This document shows, one piece after another, positions 55,372-64,000 of a stretch of 64,000 nucleotides of DNA (positions are counted from its first letter, which is position 1; the number at the start of each line of letters is the position of its first letter). The stretch is from CAHJXF01 sp038254545 (lineage in GTDB: Bacteria > Pseudomonadota > Gammaproteobacteria > Burkholderiales > Burkholderiaceae_D). Made by a program: the position numbers and the translations under genes. Below the pieces are notes generated by a model. The model did no database searches. It was not told the origin of the DNA and saw only the letters and a program-made list of their open reading frames with translations. The stretch covers positions 1-64,000 of the forward strand of contig JBBSGB010000012.1 of assembly GCA_038254545.1 (NCBI GenBank). The letters are read 5' to 3'.

Positions 55372-56166
55372 CTATCGGCTCGCGATCTCGGTGCGGCCTA
55401 TCGTCGCCACCCCCAGCGACGGCACCGCTTCATCGAGCGTGACGCGCTGGAGTCTGAAGGCCCACGGCGTGCGACAGGTCAGCCGCGTGGATCTCGCCTC
55501 GGGCAGCGGAGGCGCTTCGAGGATCGCCGCGGCATAACCCGCGCTGACCGCATCGACGAAGGGCTGCGGCTTGGGAATATTGCTGCCGACCACGGTGTTG
55601 GCGCGAACCTGATCGAAACTCACGTGGCCGGAGGCCGGATCGAATACCGCGACCATGTTGGCCTCGATGCCATCGCGCTCTGCGTTGCGCGGGTACTTCA
55701 CGCGAGGCCGGGCCAGATGCGCCACCGTGTATGCATAGCCGGCCACGCGCGCCTGTTCGCCCTGCAGCGAAGCGCCGGCGACCTCGCCGCCTCGCGGATG
55801 GATGAACCAGCGATAGGCCGTGTCGTAGTCCTGCGGCACGCCGCGCCCCATGCCGTACAGAAGACCGAGAAAATCCGGCGCGTTGCGATCGCCGAGCTCG
55901 GCCGCGCGTTGGTAGTAGCGCGCCGCCTTCGCTGGATCGGACCTCGTGCAGCCGCTGCCGTCGAGCATCAGTCCTGCGGCGAAGTATGCCTGCGCGTCGT
56001 CGCGATCGATGCCCTTGTTGACCTCGTCGCCGGCGCGCCTGCAATCGCCCGCTTCGAGCGCACGCATCGCTTCGGGAACGTCGGCATGCGCGCGGGGCGC
56101 GATGCCCATTGTCATCGCGCCGATGGATGCGAGAACGACGACACGCAAGATGTACTGGAGTTTCAT
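55372..56166 (-). CDS. Secreted Sel1-repeat protein with TonB C-terminal-like domain
   Basis: A 264-residue exported protein with a signal peptide (1-28; PRAHA-D). Residues 30-130 form Sel1/TPR-like helical repeats (AAGLMLDGSGC; YYQRAAELGDRNAPDFLGLLYGMGRGVPQD). The region 152-230 resembles a TonB C-terminal domain: RVKYPRNAERDGIEANMVAVFD, then a strand with GHVSFDQVR. It has no membrane anchor, so it is unlikely to be a normal TonB. It is a tandem paralog of the next upstream gene. Function unknown. Confidence 0.78.
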   Translation of the reverse strand: MKLQYILRVVVLASIGAMTMGIAPRAHADVPEAMRALEAGDCRRAGDEVNKGIDRDDAQAYFAAGLMLDGSGCTRSDPAKAARYYQRAAELGDRNAPDFLGLLYGMGRGVPQDYDTAYRWFIHPRGGEVAGASLQGEQARVAGYAYTVAHLARPRVKYPRNAERDGIEANMVAVFDPASGHVSFDQVRANTVVGSNIPKPQPFVDAVSAGYAAAILEAPPLPEARSTRLTCRTPWAFRLQRVTLDEAVPSLGVATIGRTEIASR

Positions 56167-56203
56167 GAGGGCAGTTTCATGACGGCAGAGGATCGCATGC
56201 GCA

Positions 56204-56809
56204 TCATCGCCGCAATTGCTGCAAGCCGTAAGGCCCGGCAGCCGAATTCGGGTTGCGCTCGAACTTTATGTCGCGCTCACTTGCGAAGTCGCCGCGATCC
56301 GGCATGGGAGGCTTCGGCAAGGTCTTGATGGCATCGTCGTAGCCGGCAAGCAGCGCACGCTCTAACAGCCGCTTGTTGGGTCCGACGTGCGTCATCGACA
56401 GGCCGGTGTTGTCGCTGCTGGAGACCACCGTCGCGGCGCCGGGACGCGGGTCGAAGCGAACGCGGACCTTGCCGGTCACGCCCGCAACCGCGGCCTCGCG
56501 CGGATAGGTCATGCGTTGCTCGCGTTCATAGACGGACGCCGATTTGGCAGGATCGACTTGCAGGCAGACGCCGTATTCGAACAACTGCCCCGCGATGAAG
56601 AAAGACCTCGGCTCGTTGTTCGCCATGCCTTTGTTCAACGCATCGGTCGCGGCCTCGCAGTTCTTCTGGTCGAGGGCGATCACGGCGGCATCGGCTTGTG
56701 CGGTCGATTGCGCGATCGCGTTCGATGAAATCGCGAGCAGTGCCGTAGACAATGCGCAAAGCGCGCGTCGAAGGGCATGCGAATGGCTTGGAGCTGCGCG
56801 CAACATCAT
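56204..56809 (-). CDS. Secreted TonB C-terminal-like protein, short paralog
   Basis: A 201-residue exported protein with a signal peptide (about 1-32; ISSNAIAQ). DQKNCEAATDALNKGMANNE and FFIAGQLFEYGVCLQVDPAKSA match the N-terminal repeats of the neighbouring paralog, but the second half of the Sel1 region is missing. The TonB-C-like part follows directly (MTYPREAAVAGVTGKVRVRFD). The ATG at 56809 has a GGAGAAAG site. Likely arose by duplication and internal loss. Function unknown. Confidence 0.75.
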   Translation of the reverse strand: MMLRAAPSHSHALRRALCALSTALLAISSNAIAQSTAQADAAVIALDQKNCEAATDALNKGMANNEPRSFFIAGQLFEYGVCLQVDPAKSASVYEREQRMTYPREAAVAGVTGKVRVRFDPRPGAATVVSSSDNTGLSMTHVGPNKRLLERALLAGYDDAIKTLPKPPMPDRGDFASERDIKFERNPNSAAGPYGLQQLRR

Positions 56810-56972
56810 CTTGTTCTTTCTCCGCAGTGCCCACGGTTCGGCAGGCAACGACCTTCGCATCATGCTGCCGTCGCGGGTTCAACGGTACAAGTATCCGCGT
56901 GGGTGACAGGACGGCCGCGCCTGGAAGGCAAGCGCGACGTCCGGGCCTTTTTCTCGATACTCGTTTTTGGTC

Positions 56973-58151
56973 CTACACGACTTCGAACAGCCCCGCCGCC
57001 CCCATCCCGCCGCCGATGCACATCGTCACGACCACGAACTTCTCGCCGCGACGCTTGCCTTCGATCAGCGCGTGGCCCACGAGTCGCGAGCCGGTGACGC
57101 CGTACGGATGCCCGACCGCGATCGCACCGCCGTCGACGTTCAGGCGATCGTTCGGAATGCCGAGCTTGTCGCGGCAATAGATCACCTGTACCGCGAAGGC
57201 TTCGTTCAATTCCCAGAGGCCGATGTCCTCGACCTTCATGCCGGTCTTGGCGAGCAGCTTGGGAATCGCGAACACCGGGCCGATGCCCATCTCGTCGGGT
57301 TCGCAACCGGCGACCGCGAAGCCGCGGAAGATGCCGATCGGCTTCAGGCCTTTTTGTTCGGCGGTCTTCGCATTCATGATCACGGCGGCCGACGCGCCGT
57401 CGGAGAACTGGCTCGCGTTGCCCGCGGCGATCACGCCGCCGGGCATCGCGGGCTTGATCTTGGCAACGCCTTCGTAGGTCGTGTCGCTGCGTATGCCTTC
57501 ATCTTCGCTGATCGTCACTTCCTTCGTGCCGAGCATGCCGGTGGCCTTGTCGGCGACGCCCATGATGGTCGTCATCGGCACGATCTCTTGCTTGAAGTGT
57601 CCGGCCTCGCGACCCGCCGCTGCGCGGCGCTGGCTCTCGACGCCGTATTCGTCCTGCACCTCGCGGGGGATCTTGTAACGTTTGGCCACCTGCTCGGCGG
57701 TCTGCAGCATGTTCCAGTAGATCTCGGGCTTCTTCGCGACCAGATTCGGGTCGCGCATCATGTGATGGTTCATCTCGTTCTGCACGCACGAGATCGACTC
57801 GACCCCGCCGGCCACATAGATGTCGCCCTCGCCCGCGATGATGCGTTGCGCGGCCGACGCGATGGTCTGCAGGCCCGACGAGCAGAAGCGGTTGATGGTC
57901 ATGCCCGAGGTCGTGACCGGGCATCCCGCCGACAACGCGATCTGCCTCGCGATGTTGGCGCCGGTCGCGCCTTCGGGATTGGCGCAGCCCATCACGACAT
58001 CGTCGATCTCGGCCGGGTCGAGGCCCGCGCGTTCGATCGCATGCTTGACGACATGACCACCCATCGATGCGCCGTGCGTCATGTTGAAGGCGCCCTTCCA
58101 GGACTTCGCGAGGGCGGTGCGGGCGGTGGATACGATGACTGCGTCTGTCAT
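56973..58151 (-). CDS. Acetyl-CoA C-acyltransferase (thiolase)
   Basis: A 392-residue thiolase. The acyl-accepting Cys90 is in INRFCSSGLQ. NEAFAVQVIY, GGAIAVGHPYGVTG (His) and the second Cys in VVTMCIGGGMGAAGLF are in their places. It should cleave 3-ketoacyl-CoA to acetyl-CoA and a shorter acyl-CoA. Placed 69 bases after the FadJ-like gene, as expected for a beta-oxidation operon. Confidence 0.94.
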   Translation of the reverse strand: MTDAVIVSTARTALAKSWKGAFNMTHGASMGGHVVKHAIERAGLDPAEIDDVVMGCANPEGATGANIARQIALSAGCPVTTSGMTINRFCSSGLQTIASAAQRIIAGEGDIYVAGGVESISCVQNEMNHHMMRDPNLVAKKPEIYWNMLQTAEQVAKRYKIPREVQDEYGVESQRRAAAGREAGHFKQEIVPMTTIMGVADKATGMLGTKEVTISEDEGIRSDTTYEGVAKIKPAMPGGVIAAGNASQFSDGASAAVIMNAKTAEQKGLKPIGIFRGFAVAGCEPDEMGIGPVFAIPKLLAKTGMKVEDIGLWELNEAFAVQVIYCRDKLGIPNDRLNVDGGAIAVGHPYGVTGSRLVGHALIEGKRRGEKFVVVTMCIGGGMGAAGLFEVV

Positions 58152-58220
58152 AAGTCACTCCTTCAATGAGGCCCTGAAAGATGGCCGTACACGACGCGCT
58201 CGCGCGTCGCGGGTCAACGG

Positions 58221-60323
58221 CTAGCTGAAGGTCTTACCTTCAGCTGCCAGCTTCGCCAGCAACGGCGCGGGTTTCCACGCATCGCCCTGGCGCTTCGCGT
58301 TCGGGCCCTTTGCGAACTTCTCCATCGTTATCGCGACGCGCGGCAAGCCCACCGTGTCCGCATAGAACATCGGCCCTCCGCGCCATACCGGGAACCCGTA
58401 TCCGGTCAGATACACCATGTCGATGTCCGACGCGCGTTGCGCGATACCTTCGTCCAATAGTTGCGCGCCTTCGTTCACCAGCGAAAACACGAGCCGCTCG
58501 ACGATCTCCTGATCCGTGATCTTGCGACGCTCGATACCAAGGCGCTTGGACTCCTCGACGATCATCGCGTTGACGTCGGCATTCGGACGCGGCGTTCGAT
58601 CGCCGGGCTTGTAGTCGTACCAGCCCGCGCTGGTCTTCTGGCCGTAACGGCCCATCTCGCACAAGAGATCAGCGGTCTTCGAATAGACCATGCCCGGCTT
58701 CTCGGCATAGCGGCGTTTGCGAATCGCCCAGCCGATGTCGTTGCCGGCGAGGTCACCCATGCGAAACGGCCCCATCGCGAAACCGAACTTCTCGACCGCC
58801 TTGTCGACCTGCTCTGGCAACGCGCCTTCTTCGAGCAAAAAACCGGCCTGACGCGAATACTGCTCGATCATGCGATTGCCGATGAAGCCGTCGCACACGC
58901 CCGAGACGACGCCGGTCTTCTTCAACTTCTTCGACAGGCCCATGGTGGTCGCGAGCACGTCCTTCGCGGTCTTCTTGCCGCGCACGACCTCGAGCAGCTT
59001 CATCACGTTGGCCGGCGAGAAGAAGTGCGTGCCGATCACGTCCCCGGGCCGCTTGGTGAAGCCGGCGATCTTGTCGACGTCCAGCGTCGAGGTGTTGGAT
59101 GCGAGGATCGCGCCCTTCTTCATCACCTCGTCGAGCTTCTTGAATACCTGTTCCTTGACGCCCATCTCTTCGAACACGGCCTCGATCACGATGTCGGCGT
59201 CCTTGATGTCGTCGTAGCTTGTAGTGCCGGTAATCGCGGCGACGCGTTGATCAAACTTCTCCTGCGTCAACTTGCCCTTCTTCATCGTGTTCTCGTAGTT
59301 CTTGCGGATCGTCGCAAGCCCCTTGTCGAGCGCCTCCTGCTTGACTTCGAGAATCCTCACCGGGATGCCCGCATTGGCGAAGTTCATCGCGATGCCGCCG
59401 CCCATCGTGCCCGCGCCGATCACCGCTGCGCTCCTGATCTCGCGCGTGGGCGTGTCTTCGGGCACGTCGGGGATCTTGCTTGCGGCGCGCTCGCCCAAGA
59501 AGGCATGGCGCAGCGATTTCGATTCGGGCGTCTGGACCAGCTCCATGAAGCACGCGCGCTCGAACGCGATGCCATCGTCGAAGCGCTTGGTGACTGCGGC
59601 TTCGACCGCATCGACGCATTTCTTCGGCGCGGGATAGTTCTTCGCGACGGCGCCCACGGTGTTGCGCGCGAACGCGAAGAAGCCTTCGTACAACGGGAAG
59701 TCGATCTTGATGTCGCGGATCTTGGGCAGCGGGCGCGAATTGTCAACATTCGCGGCGACTTCGTTCGCGAACTTGATCGCTCCTTCGAGCAGGTCGCCAT
59801 CGATCATGCGATCGAACAGCTTCGTCTTGGCCAGCTTCTCCGACGGAATCGGCGTGCCGCCGAGGATCATGTTCAGCGCGAGCTCGACACCCACTACGCG
59901 GGGCAGGCGCTGCGTGCCGCCCGCGCCGGGAAGGATGCCGAGCTTCACCTCGGGCAGCGCGATCTGCGCGCCGGCGGAAGCGACGCGATAGTGGCAGCCA
60001 AGCGCGAGCTCGAGGCCGCCGCCCATCGCGACGCCATGGATCGCGGCGACCACCGGCTTGCCGGCGTTCTCGATGATGTCGATCACGGTCGCGAGCGACG
60101 GCTCGGCGGTCGCGGCCGGTGAGTTGAATTCCTTGATCTCAGCACCTGCGGAAAACGCCTTGCCCTTGCCGATCAGCACGATCGCCTTGACCGACGCGTC
60201 GTCCAGCGCCTGCGTCATGCCGTCGACGATGCCCTTGCGCGCCGCGTGGCTCATGCTGTTGACCGGCGGGTTGGCTATCGTGATCACGGCGACGCCGTTC
60301 TGCACCTGGGTTGTTGCTGTCAT
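58221..60323 (-). CDS. Multifunctional enoyl-CoA hydratase / 3-hydroxyacyl-CoA dehydrogenase (FadJ-like)
   Basis: A 700-residue fusion enzyme. The N-terminal crotonase domain (1-190) has HGVAMGGGLELALGCHYRVAS and PEVKLGILPGAGGTQRLPR, holding the oxyanion hole and catalytic Glu. The linker runs to about 295. The NAD-binding AAVIGAGTMGGGIAMNFANAG begins the dehydrogenase domain, with THFFSPANVMKLLEVV (catalytic His) and a duplicated C-terminal helical domain (RMGDLAGNDIGW). It hydrates and oxidises enoyl-CoA. It pairs with the thiolase downstream. Confidence 0.94.
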   Translation of the reverse strand: MTATTQVQNGVAVITIANPPVNSMSHAARKGIVDGMTQALDDASVKAIVLIGKGKAFSAGAEIKEFNSPAATAEPSLATVIDIIENAGKPVVAAIHGVAMGGGLELALGCHYRVASAGAQIALPEVKLGILPGAGGTQRLPRVVGVELALNMILGGTPIPSEKLAKTKLFDRMIDGDLLEGAIKFANEVAANVDNSRPLPKIRDIKIDFPLYEGFFAFARNTVGAVAKNYPAPKKCVDAVEAAVTKRFDDGIAFERACFMELVQTPESKSLRHAFLGERAASKIPDVPEDTPTREIRSAAVIGAGTMGGGIAMNFANAGIPVRILEVKQEALDKGLATIRKNYENTMKKGKLTQEKFDQRVAAITGTTSYDDIKDADIVIEAVFEEMGVKEQVFKKLDEVMKKGAILASNTSTLDVDKIAGFTKRPGDVIGTHFFSPANVMKLLEVVRGKKTAKDVLATTMGLSKKLKKTGVVSGVCDGFIGNRMIEQYSRQAGFLLEEGALPEQVDKAVEKFGFAMGPFRMGDLAGNDIGWAIRKRRYAEKPGMVYSKTADLLCEMGRYGQKTSAGWYDYKPGDRTPRPNADVNAMIVEESKRLGIERRKITDQEIVERLVFSLVNEGAQLLDEGIAQRASDIDMVYLTGYGFPVWRGGPMFYADTVGLPRVAITMEKFAKGPNAKRQGDAWKPAPLLAKLAAEGKTFS

Positions 60324-60564
60324 GAAAGCTTCCTCGAAATGTCGATGTTCGGTCCGCGCTCGTCTTGGTGTGGGCCTCTCGCCACGATGGTCGCTTCGAT
60401 CGTGCGGGTCGATCCGGGCGTCCGGTCAGGCACCTGCAGCCGGGACAGGATAATAGCAATTAGCACGGTCGTTCGCTTTTGTCGCGCGCTCTTTTGTCGC
60501 TGCGCTCTGACGCTGTGCTCTTTCTCGCTGCGCGTCGGATACGCGCGCCGAAATCGATGACTCC

Positions 60565-61320
60565 TCAGACCTCGAGCCACTCCTTGCGCACGGCCGGGTT
60601 GGCCTTCAGATCCGCGGGCGTCCCTTCGAACACGATCTGGCCGTGCCCCATCACATAGACGCGCTGCGAGATTTCGAGCGCGATGGCGAGTTTCTGCTCG
60701 ACCAGCAGCACCGAGATGCCGCGGTTCTTCAACTCCTTCAGATAGTCGGCCACCAGTTCAACGATCTTGGGCGCGAGGCCCTCGGTGGGCTCGTCGATCA
60801 TGATCAGGTCCGGGTCGCCCATCAGCGTGCGGCATAGCGTGAGCATCTGCTGCTCGCCGCCCGACAACACGCCGGCCTGCACGTGCTCGCGCTCCTTCAG
60901 CCGCGGGAACATCTTGTACATGTCGGCCAGCGACCAACGCCCACTACGCTTGGCGCTCTTTTCTCCGAGGATCAGGTTCTGCTCGACCGTGAGACGCGGA
61001 AAGACGTCGCGATTTTCCGGCACATAGCCGATGCCGCGATGCGCGATACGAAACGATTTCTGACCGCTGATCTCCTCGTCCTTGAAGACGATCGAGCCGG
61101 TGTTCATCACCTGGCCCATGATCGACTTCACCGTCGTCGAGCGGCCCACGCCGTTGCGACCGAGCAGGCTCACGATCTCGCCTGCGCCGACGTGCATGTC
61201 GATGCCGTGCAGGACGTGGCTCTTGCCGTAGTAGGCGTGCAGATCCGTGAGCTTGAGCAGCGCGCCGGCGGACGTGTTCGTCGTCGCCGCATTCATCTCC
61301 GCATTCGTCACCGCACTCAT
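60565..61320 (-). CDS. livF: Branched-chain amino acid-type ABC transporter ATPase LivF
   Basis: A 251-residue ABC ATPase. The signature SGGEQQMLTLCRTLM, Walker B LIMIDEPTEGL and the H-loop region are normal for LivF. The Walker A, however, reads GRNGVGRSTT with Arg60 where Lys is expected. The C-terminus ends PAVRKEWLEV. The ATG at 61320 overlaps the livG stop by four bases. With LivG, M and H it imports branched-chain amino acids or related carboxylates; here the link to fad genes hints at an acid substrate. Confidence 0.94.
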   Translation of the reverse strand: MSAVTNAEMNAATTNTSAGALLKLTDLHAYYGKSHVLHGIDMHVGAGEIVSLLGRNGVGRSTTVKSIMGQVMNTGSIVFKDEEISGQKSFRIAHRGIGYVPENRDVFPRLTVEQNLILGEKSAKRSGRWSLADMYKMFPRLKEREHVQAGVLSGGEQQMLTLCRTLMGDPDLIMIDEPTEGLAPKIVELVADYLKELKNRGISVLLVEQKLAIALEISQRVYVMGHGQIVFEGTPADLKANPAVRKEWLEV

Positions 61321-62147
61321 GCGTGGGTCTCCGAAGCGTGCGCCCCAAGATAGGCTTCCTGCACCTTCTGGTTGGCGCGAATCTTCTCGGGGGTGTCGGT
61401 CGCAATCACTTCTCCATACACCAGCACCGAGATGCGATCGGCCAGACCGAACACCACGCTCATGTCGTGCTCGACCATCACCAGCGTCTTGCCGACGGTG
61501 ACGCGACGAATCAGCTCGACCGCGTGATCCGATTCCGAGCGGCTCATGCCCGCAGTCGGCTCGTCGAGCAAGATGACTTTCGCGCCGCCCGCGATCGTGA
61601 TGCCGATCTCGAGCGCCCGTTGTTCCGCATAAGTCAGCATGCCGGCCGCGACTTCGTGTCTGCGTTTGAGGCCGATCAGTTCGAGCACTTCCTCGGCGCG
61701 CAGGCGCGCATCGCGCAGGCCGGCCAGCGATTGCCAGAACGAATACTTGTAGCCGAGCGACCACAGCACCGCGCAGCGGATGTTCTCGAACACCGACAGC
61801 CGATGGAAGATGTTGGTGATCTGGAAACTGCGCGACAGCCCGCGACGATTGATCTCGAACGGTGTGAGCCCGAGCGTGCTCGCGCCGTTCAACCGGATGT
61901 CGCCAGCCGTGACTTCGAAGCGGCCCGAGACCAGGTTGAACAGCGTCGACTTTCCGGCGCCGTTGGGGCCGATCACCGCGTGGCGTTCACCTGCCGGAAT
62001 CGCCAGCGATGCGCCGCGGATGATCTCGGACTTGCCGAAGCTCTTGCGCACGTCGCGAAGCTCGACGGCGCACGACGCGGCGCTGCGCGTTACGCCGGTT
62101 GCCGCAGCCGTCGCGTTCTCGGTCGTAGCGGAAGCCACGCCGCTCAC
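61317..62147 (-). CDS. livG: Branched-chain amino acid-type ABC transporter ATPase LivG
   Basis: A 276-residue ABC ATPase. Walker A GPNGAGKSTLFNLVSG, the LivG-typical GLSRSFQITNIFHRLSVFENIR, Walker B VILLDEPTAGMS and HDMSVVFGLADRI are present. The signature motif reads LTYAEQRALEIGI, where most have LSxGxQ; this Y-A-E variant is common in LivG proteins. The Ala/Thr-rich first 25 residues are variable. The GTG at 62147 overlaps the livM stop by four bases. Confidence 0.93.
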   Translation of the reverse strand: MSGVASATTENATAAATGVTRSAASCAVELRDVRKSFGKSEIIRGASLAIPAGERHAVIGPNGAGKSTLFNLVSGRFEVTAGDIRLNGASTLGLTPFEINRRGLSRSFQITNIFHRLSVFENIRCAVLWSLGYKYSFWQSLAGLRDARLRAEEVLELIGLKRRHEVAAGMLTYAEQRALEIGITIAGGAKVILLDEPTAGMSRSESDHAVELIRRVTVGKTLVMVEHDMSVVFGLADRISVLVYGEVIATDTPEKIRANQKVQEAYLGAHASETHA

Positions 62148-63439
62148 GCGAGACTCCTTTCGATCTGCTGTTGGATCTCGGCCTGCGCCCCGCCCCACAC
62201 CTGCGTGAAGCGCCGCGATGCGACGCGCATCAGCAAGGCCCCACCGACCCCGATGGCCACGGCGACGATCCACGTCACCGCCGATGCGGTATCGACCGTG
62301 ACGCCGAACAATCGCATGTGCGTGCCGCTACCCGACTCGAGCTGGTAGTGATAGATCATCTCGATCAGCGACACGATCCCGACGAAGAGCACGACGCCAG
62401 CCGCGAGCACACCGGCATACGGCGCCCACAGCCGTTTGAACTTGCCGAACTTCGCCACCCGCAGGTTCACCATGATCAGGCTCGCGATGCCGCCCGGCGC
62501 ATACATCACCATCAGCAGGAAGAAGATGCCCAGGTACAGCAGCCACGCCTTGGTCCACTCGGACAACAGCACGAACGAGAACACGAAGATCACCGCCCCG
62601 ATGATCGGGCCGAAGAAGAACCCCACGCCGCCGAGGAATGTGAACAGCAGATAGGCGCCCGAGCGCACCGTGCTGACGTTTTCCGAACTGACGATCTCGA
62701 AGTTGATCGCGGCCAGGCCGCCCGCGATGCCCGCGAAGAAGCCCGCGATGATCATGACCAGGTAGCGCACGCGCTGCGTGTTGTAGCCTACGAATTCGGC
62801 ACGCTCGGGATTGTCGCGAACCGCGTTGGCCATCCGTCCGAGCGGCGTCAGCGTGAATCCGTACATCAACGCGGTGCAGATCAGGGTCCAGATCGCGATC
62901 AGGTAATAAACCTGGATCTGCGGCCCGAACGTGAGGCCCAGCACCGGCTGGCCGATCACGCGGTTGGTGGTGATGCCGGCTTCGCCACCGAAGAACTCGG
63001 GCAGCATCAGTGAACTCGCGGCGACCAGTTCGCCGATGCCCAGCGTGATCATCGCGAAGGTCGTGCCCGATCGCTTGGTGGTCACGTAACCGAACAACAC
63101 CGCGAAGAACGCGCCTGCGAACCCGCCGACCAGCGGAATCAACGAGGTCGGAACGACGAAAGCGCCGTGCGAGACCGCGTTCATCACGTGGATCGCCACG
63201 AACGCGCCCAGGCCGACATAGACAGCATGGCCGAAGCTGAGCATGCCGGACTGCCCGATCAGCATGTTGTACGACAGGCAGACGATGATGATCGTGCCGA
63301 TCTGCGACAGGATCGTGAGCGACAGGCTCGACCTGAAGATCAGCGGCGACACCACCATCGCGAGGATGAACAACGCCCAGAGCGCCGTGCGCCCGATGTC
63401 GAGCGGCGCGTATTTGAGCGTGCTTCCAGCCTTAGTCAT
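62144..63439 (-). CDS. livM: Branched-chain amino acid-type ABC transporter permease LivM
   Basis: A 431-residue permease with 9-11 hydrophobic segments. MLIGQSGMLSFGHAVYVGLGAF is the LivM hallmark, and NPERAEFVGYNTQRVRYLVMIIAGFFAGIAGGL is the EAA-like loop that docks with the ATPase. It is longer than E. coli LivM, with an added C-terminal membrane pair (about 355-410). Overlaps livH by eight bases and livG by four. Confidence 0.93.
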   Translation of the reverse strand: MTKAGSTLKYAPLDIGRTALWALFILAMVVSPLIFRSSLSLTILSQIGTIIIVCLSYNMLIGQSGMLSFGHAVYVGLGAFVAIHVMNAVSHGAFVVPTSLIPLVGGFAGAFFAVLFGYVTTKRSGTTFAMITLGIGELVAASSLMLPEFFGGEAGITTNRVIGQPVLGLTFGPQIQVYYLIAIWTLICTALMYGFTLTPLGRMANAVRDNPERAEFVGYNTQRVRYLVMIIAGFFAGIAGGLAAINFEIVSSENVSTVRSGAYLLFTFLGGVGFFFGPIIGAVIFVFSFVLLSEWTKAWLLYLGIFFLLMVMYAPGGIASLIMVNLRVAKFGKFKRLWAPYAGVLAAGVVLFVGIVSLIEMIYHYQLESGSGTHMRLFGVTVDTASAVTWIVAVAIGVGGALLMRVASRRFTQVWGGAQAEIQQQIERSLA

Positions 63440-64000
63440 CGCGCTTGCCCATGATCCCGCGTGGCCGGAAGATCAGGATCAGCACCAGCAGCAGATATGG
63501 CAGGATCGGCGCGATCTGCGCGATCGTCAGTTTCAGCACCGGATACCCGAACGAATCCGGCGTGAGCGTGGTGCCGTATTTCGCGAACAGGGTCACGAAC
63601 GAATAGTCGAACGCGACCGCGAAAGTCTGCGCGATGCCGATCAAGAGCGAGGCGATGAACGCGCCCACCAGCGAGCCCATTCCGCCCACCACCACCACCA
63701 CGAAGATGATCGAGCCCACCGTCGCGGCCATGCCCGGCTCGGTCACGAAGGCATTGCCGCCTATCACGCCTGCGAGACCGGCGAGCGCGCAGCCGCCGCC
63801 GAACACCAGCATGAACACGCGTGGCACGTTGTGCCCGAGCGCCTCGACCATATCGGGGTGCGACAGTGCCCCCTGGATGACCAGGCCGATACGCGTCTTG
63901 GTGAACAACAGATAGACGCCCACAAGCATCAGCACCGCGACCAGCATCATGAAGCCGCGATAGGCCGGAAAGGTGGTGGTGTAGATCGTGAACAGCGGGC
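63432..64000 (-). CDS. livH: Branched-chain amino acid-type ABC transporter permease LivH (partial)
   Basis: The 3' part (189 codons) of a LivH permease whose start lies beyond the window edge. TKTRIGLVIQGALSHPDMVEALGHNVPRVF is the conserved cytoplasmic loop, followed by GGGCALAGLAGVIGG and VVVVVGGMGSLVGAFIASLLIG. It ends FRPRGIMGKRDD. A Met at 63950 is internal, not the start. It heads the visible liv-fad gene row. Confidence 0.92.
   Translation of the reverse strand, partial: PLFTIYTTTFPAYRGFMMLVAVLMLVGVYLLFTKTRIGLVIQGALSHPDMVEALGHNVPRVFMLVFGGGCALAGLAGVIGGNAFVTEPGMAATVGSIIFVVVVVGGMGSLVGAFIASLLIGIAQTFAVAFDYSFVTLFAKYGTTLTPDSFGYPVLKLTIAQIAPILPYLLLVLILIFRPRGIMGKRDD

Overview
The window is high-GC (by eye well above 60% G+C) bacterial chromosome. 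It looks like a betaproteobacterium, probably Burkholderiales-related. Pointers are the order ygfZ (divergent) / mltG-tmk-holB-pilZ-tatD, a DUF4936 protein beside an NRDE protein, livFGMH joined to beta-oxidation genes, and the codon use. No rRNA, tRNA, CRISPR array or intact insertion sequence was seen. The lineage is an inference from gene content.

Left part (1-16.2 kb) is accessory and partly decayed. It holds a DUF6789 membrane protein, a DoxX-like remnant, a NrtS-like nitrate/nitrite transporter, a type II haloacid dehalogenase, and an ECF sigma factor with its NrsF-type membrane anti-sigma factor. Next is a compact mercury module (merR divergent from merT-merP-GDCCVxC protein) with a textbook MerR promoter but no merA. 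About 1.5 kb without recognisable genes follows. Then come a radical SAM + DUF547 pair, an aminotransferase flanked by a broken dipeptidase and a deleted catalase, thpR, and a possible catabolic cluster (EctD-like dioxygenase, SAF-domain oxidoreductase, XRE/MmyB-type regulator, DAO-family flavoenzyme).

Middle part (16.3-43.7 kb) is mostly core or housekeeping: tadA-ldcA, a LOG-family phosphoribohydrolase, a YbiT-type ABC-F protein, an aldehyde dehydrogenase, a penicillin acylase-family enzyme, an AI-2E/PerM-family permease, a large secreted DUF6351 lipoprotein, a heavily frameshifted FUSC-family gene, an ankyrin protein, tatD, pilZ, holB, tmk, mltG, ygfZ, an NRDE protein, an MFS permease and a frameshifted prolyl oligopeptidase. 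A metallo-hydrolase at 20.4-21.8 kb looks more A+T-rich than its neighbours.

Right part (43.9-64 kb) is a long minus-strand run of acyl-CoA and small-molecule metabolism. In transcription order: livH-M-G-F (branched-chain amino acid-type ABC transporter), a FadJ-like multifunctional enzyme, a thiolase, two tandem secreted TonB-C-like paralogs, an acyl-CoA dehydrogenase, an SDR, eutB-eutC, a PaaI-type thioesterase, a CurA-type reductase, a class II aldolase, then a tightly overlapping GST-GNAT-SDR-epoxide-hydrolase-like quartet and a Ser/Thr/Pro-rich lipoprotein. Four-base ATGA/GTGA overlaps recur, which suggests translational coupling.

Several genes are broken by single-base frame changes (radical SAM N-terminus, FUSC, prolyl oligopeptidase), often at short G or C runs. 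Both real decay and assembly error are possible.
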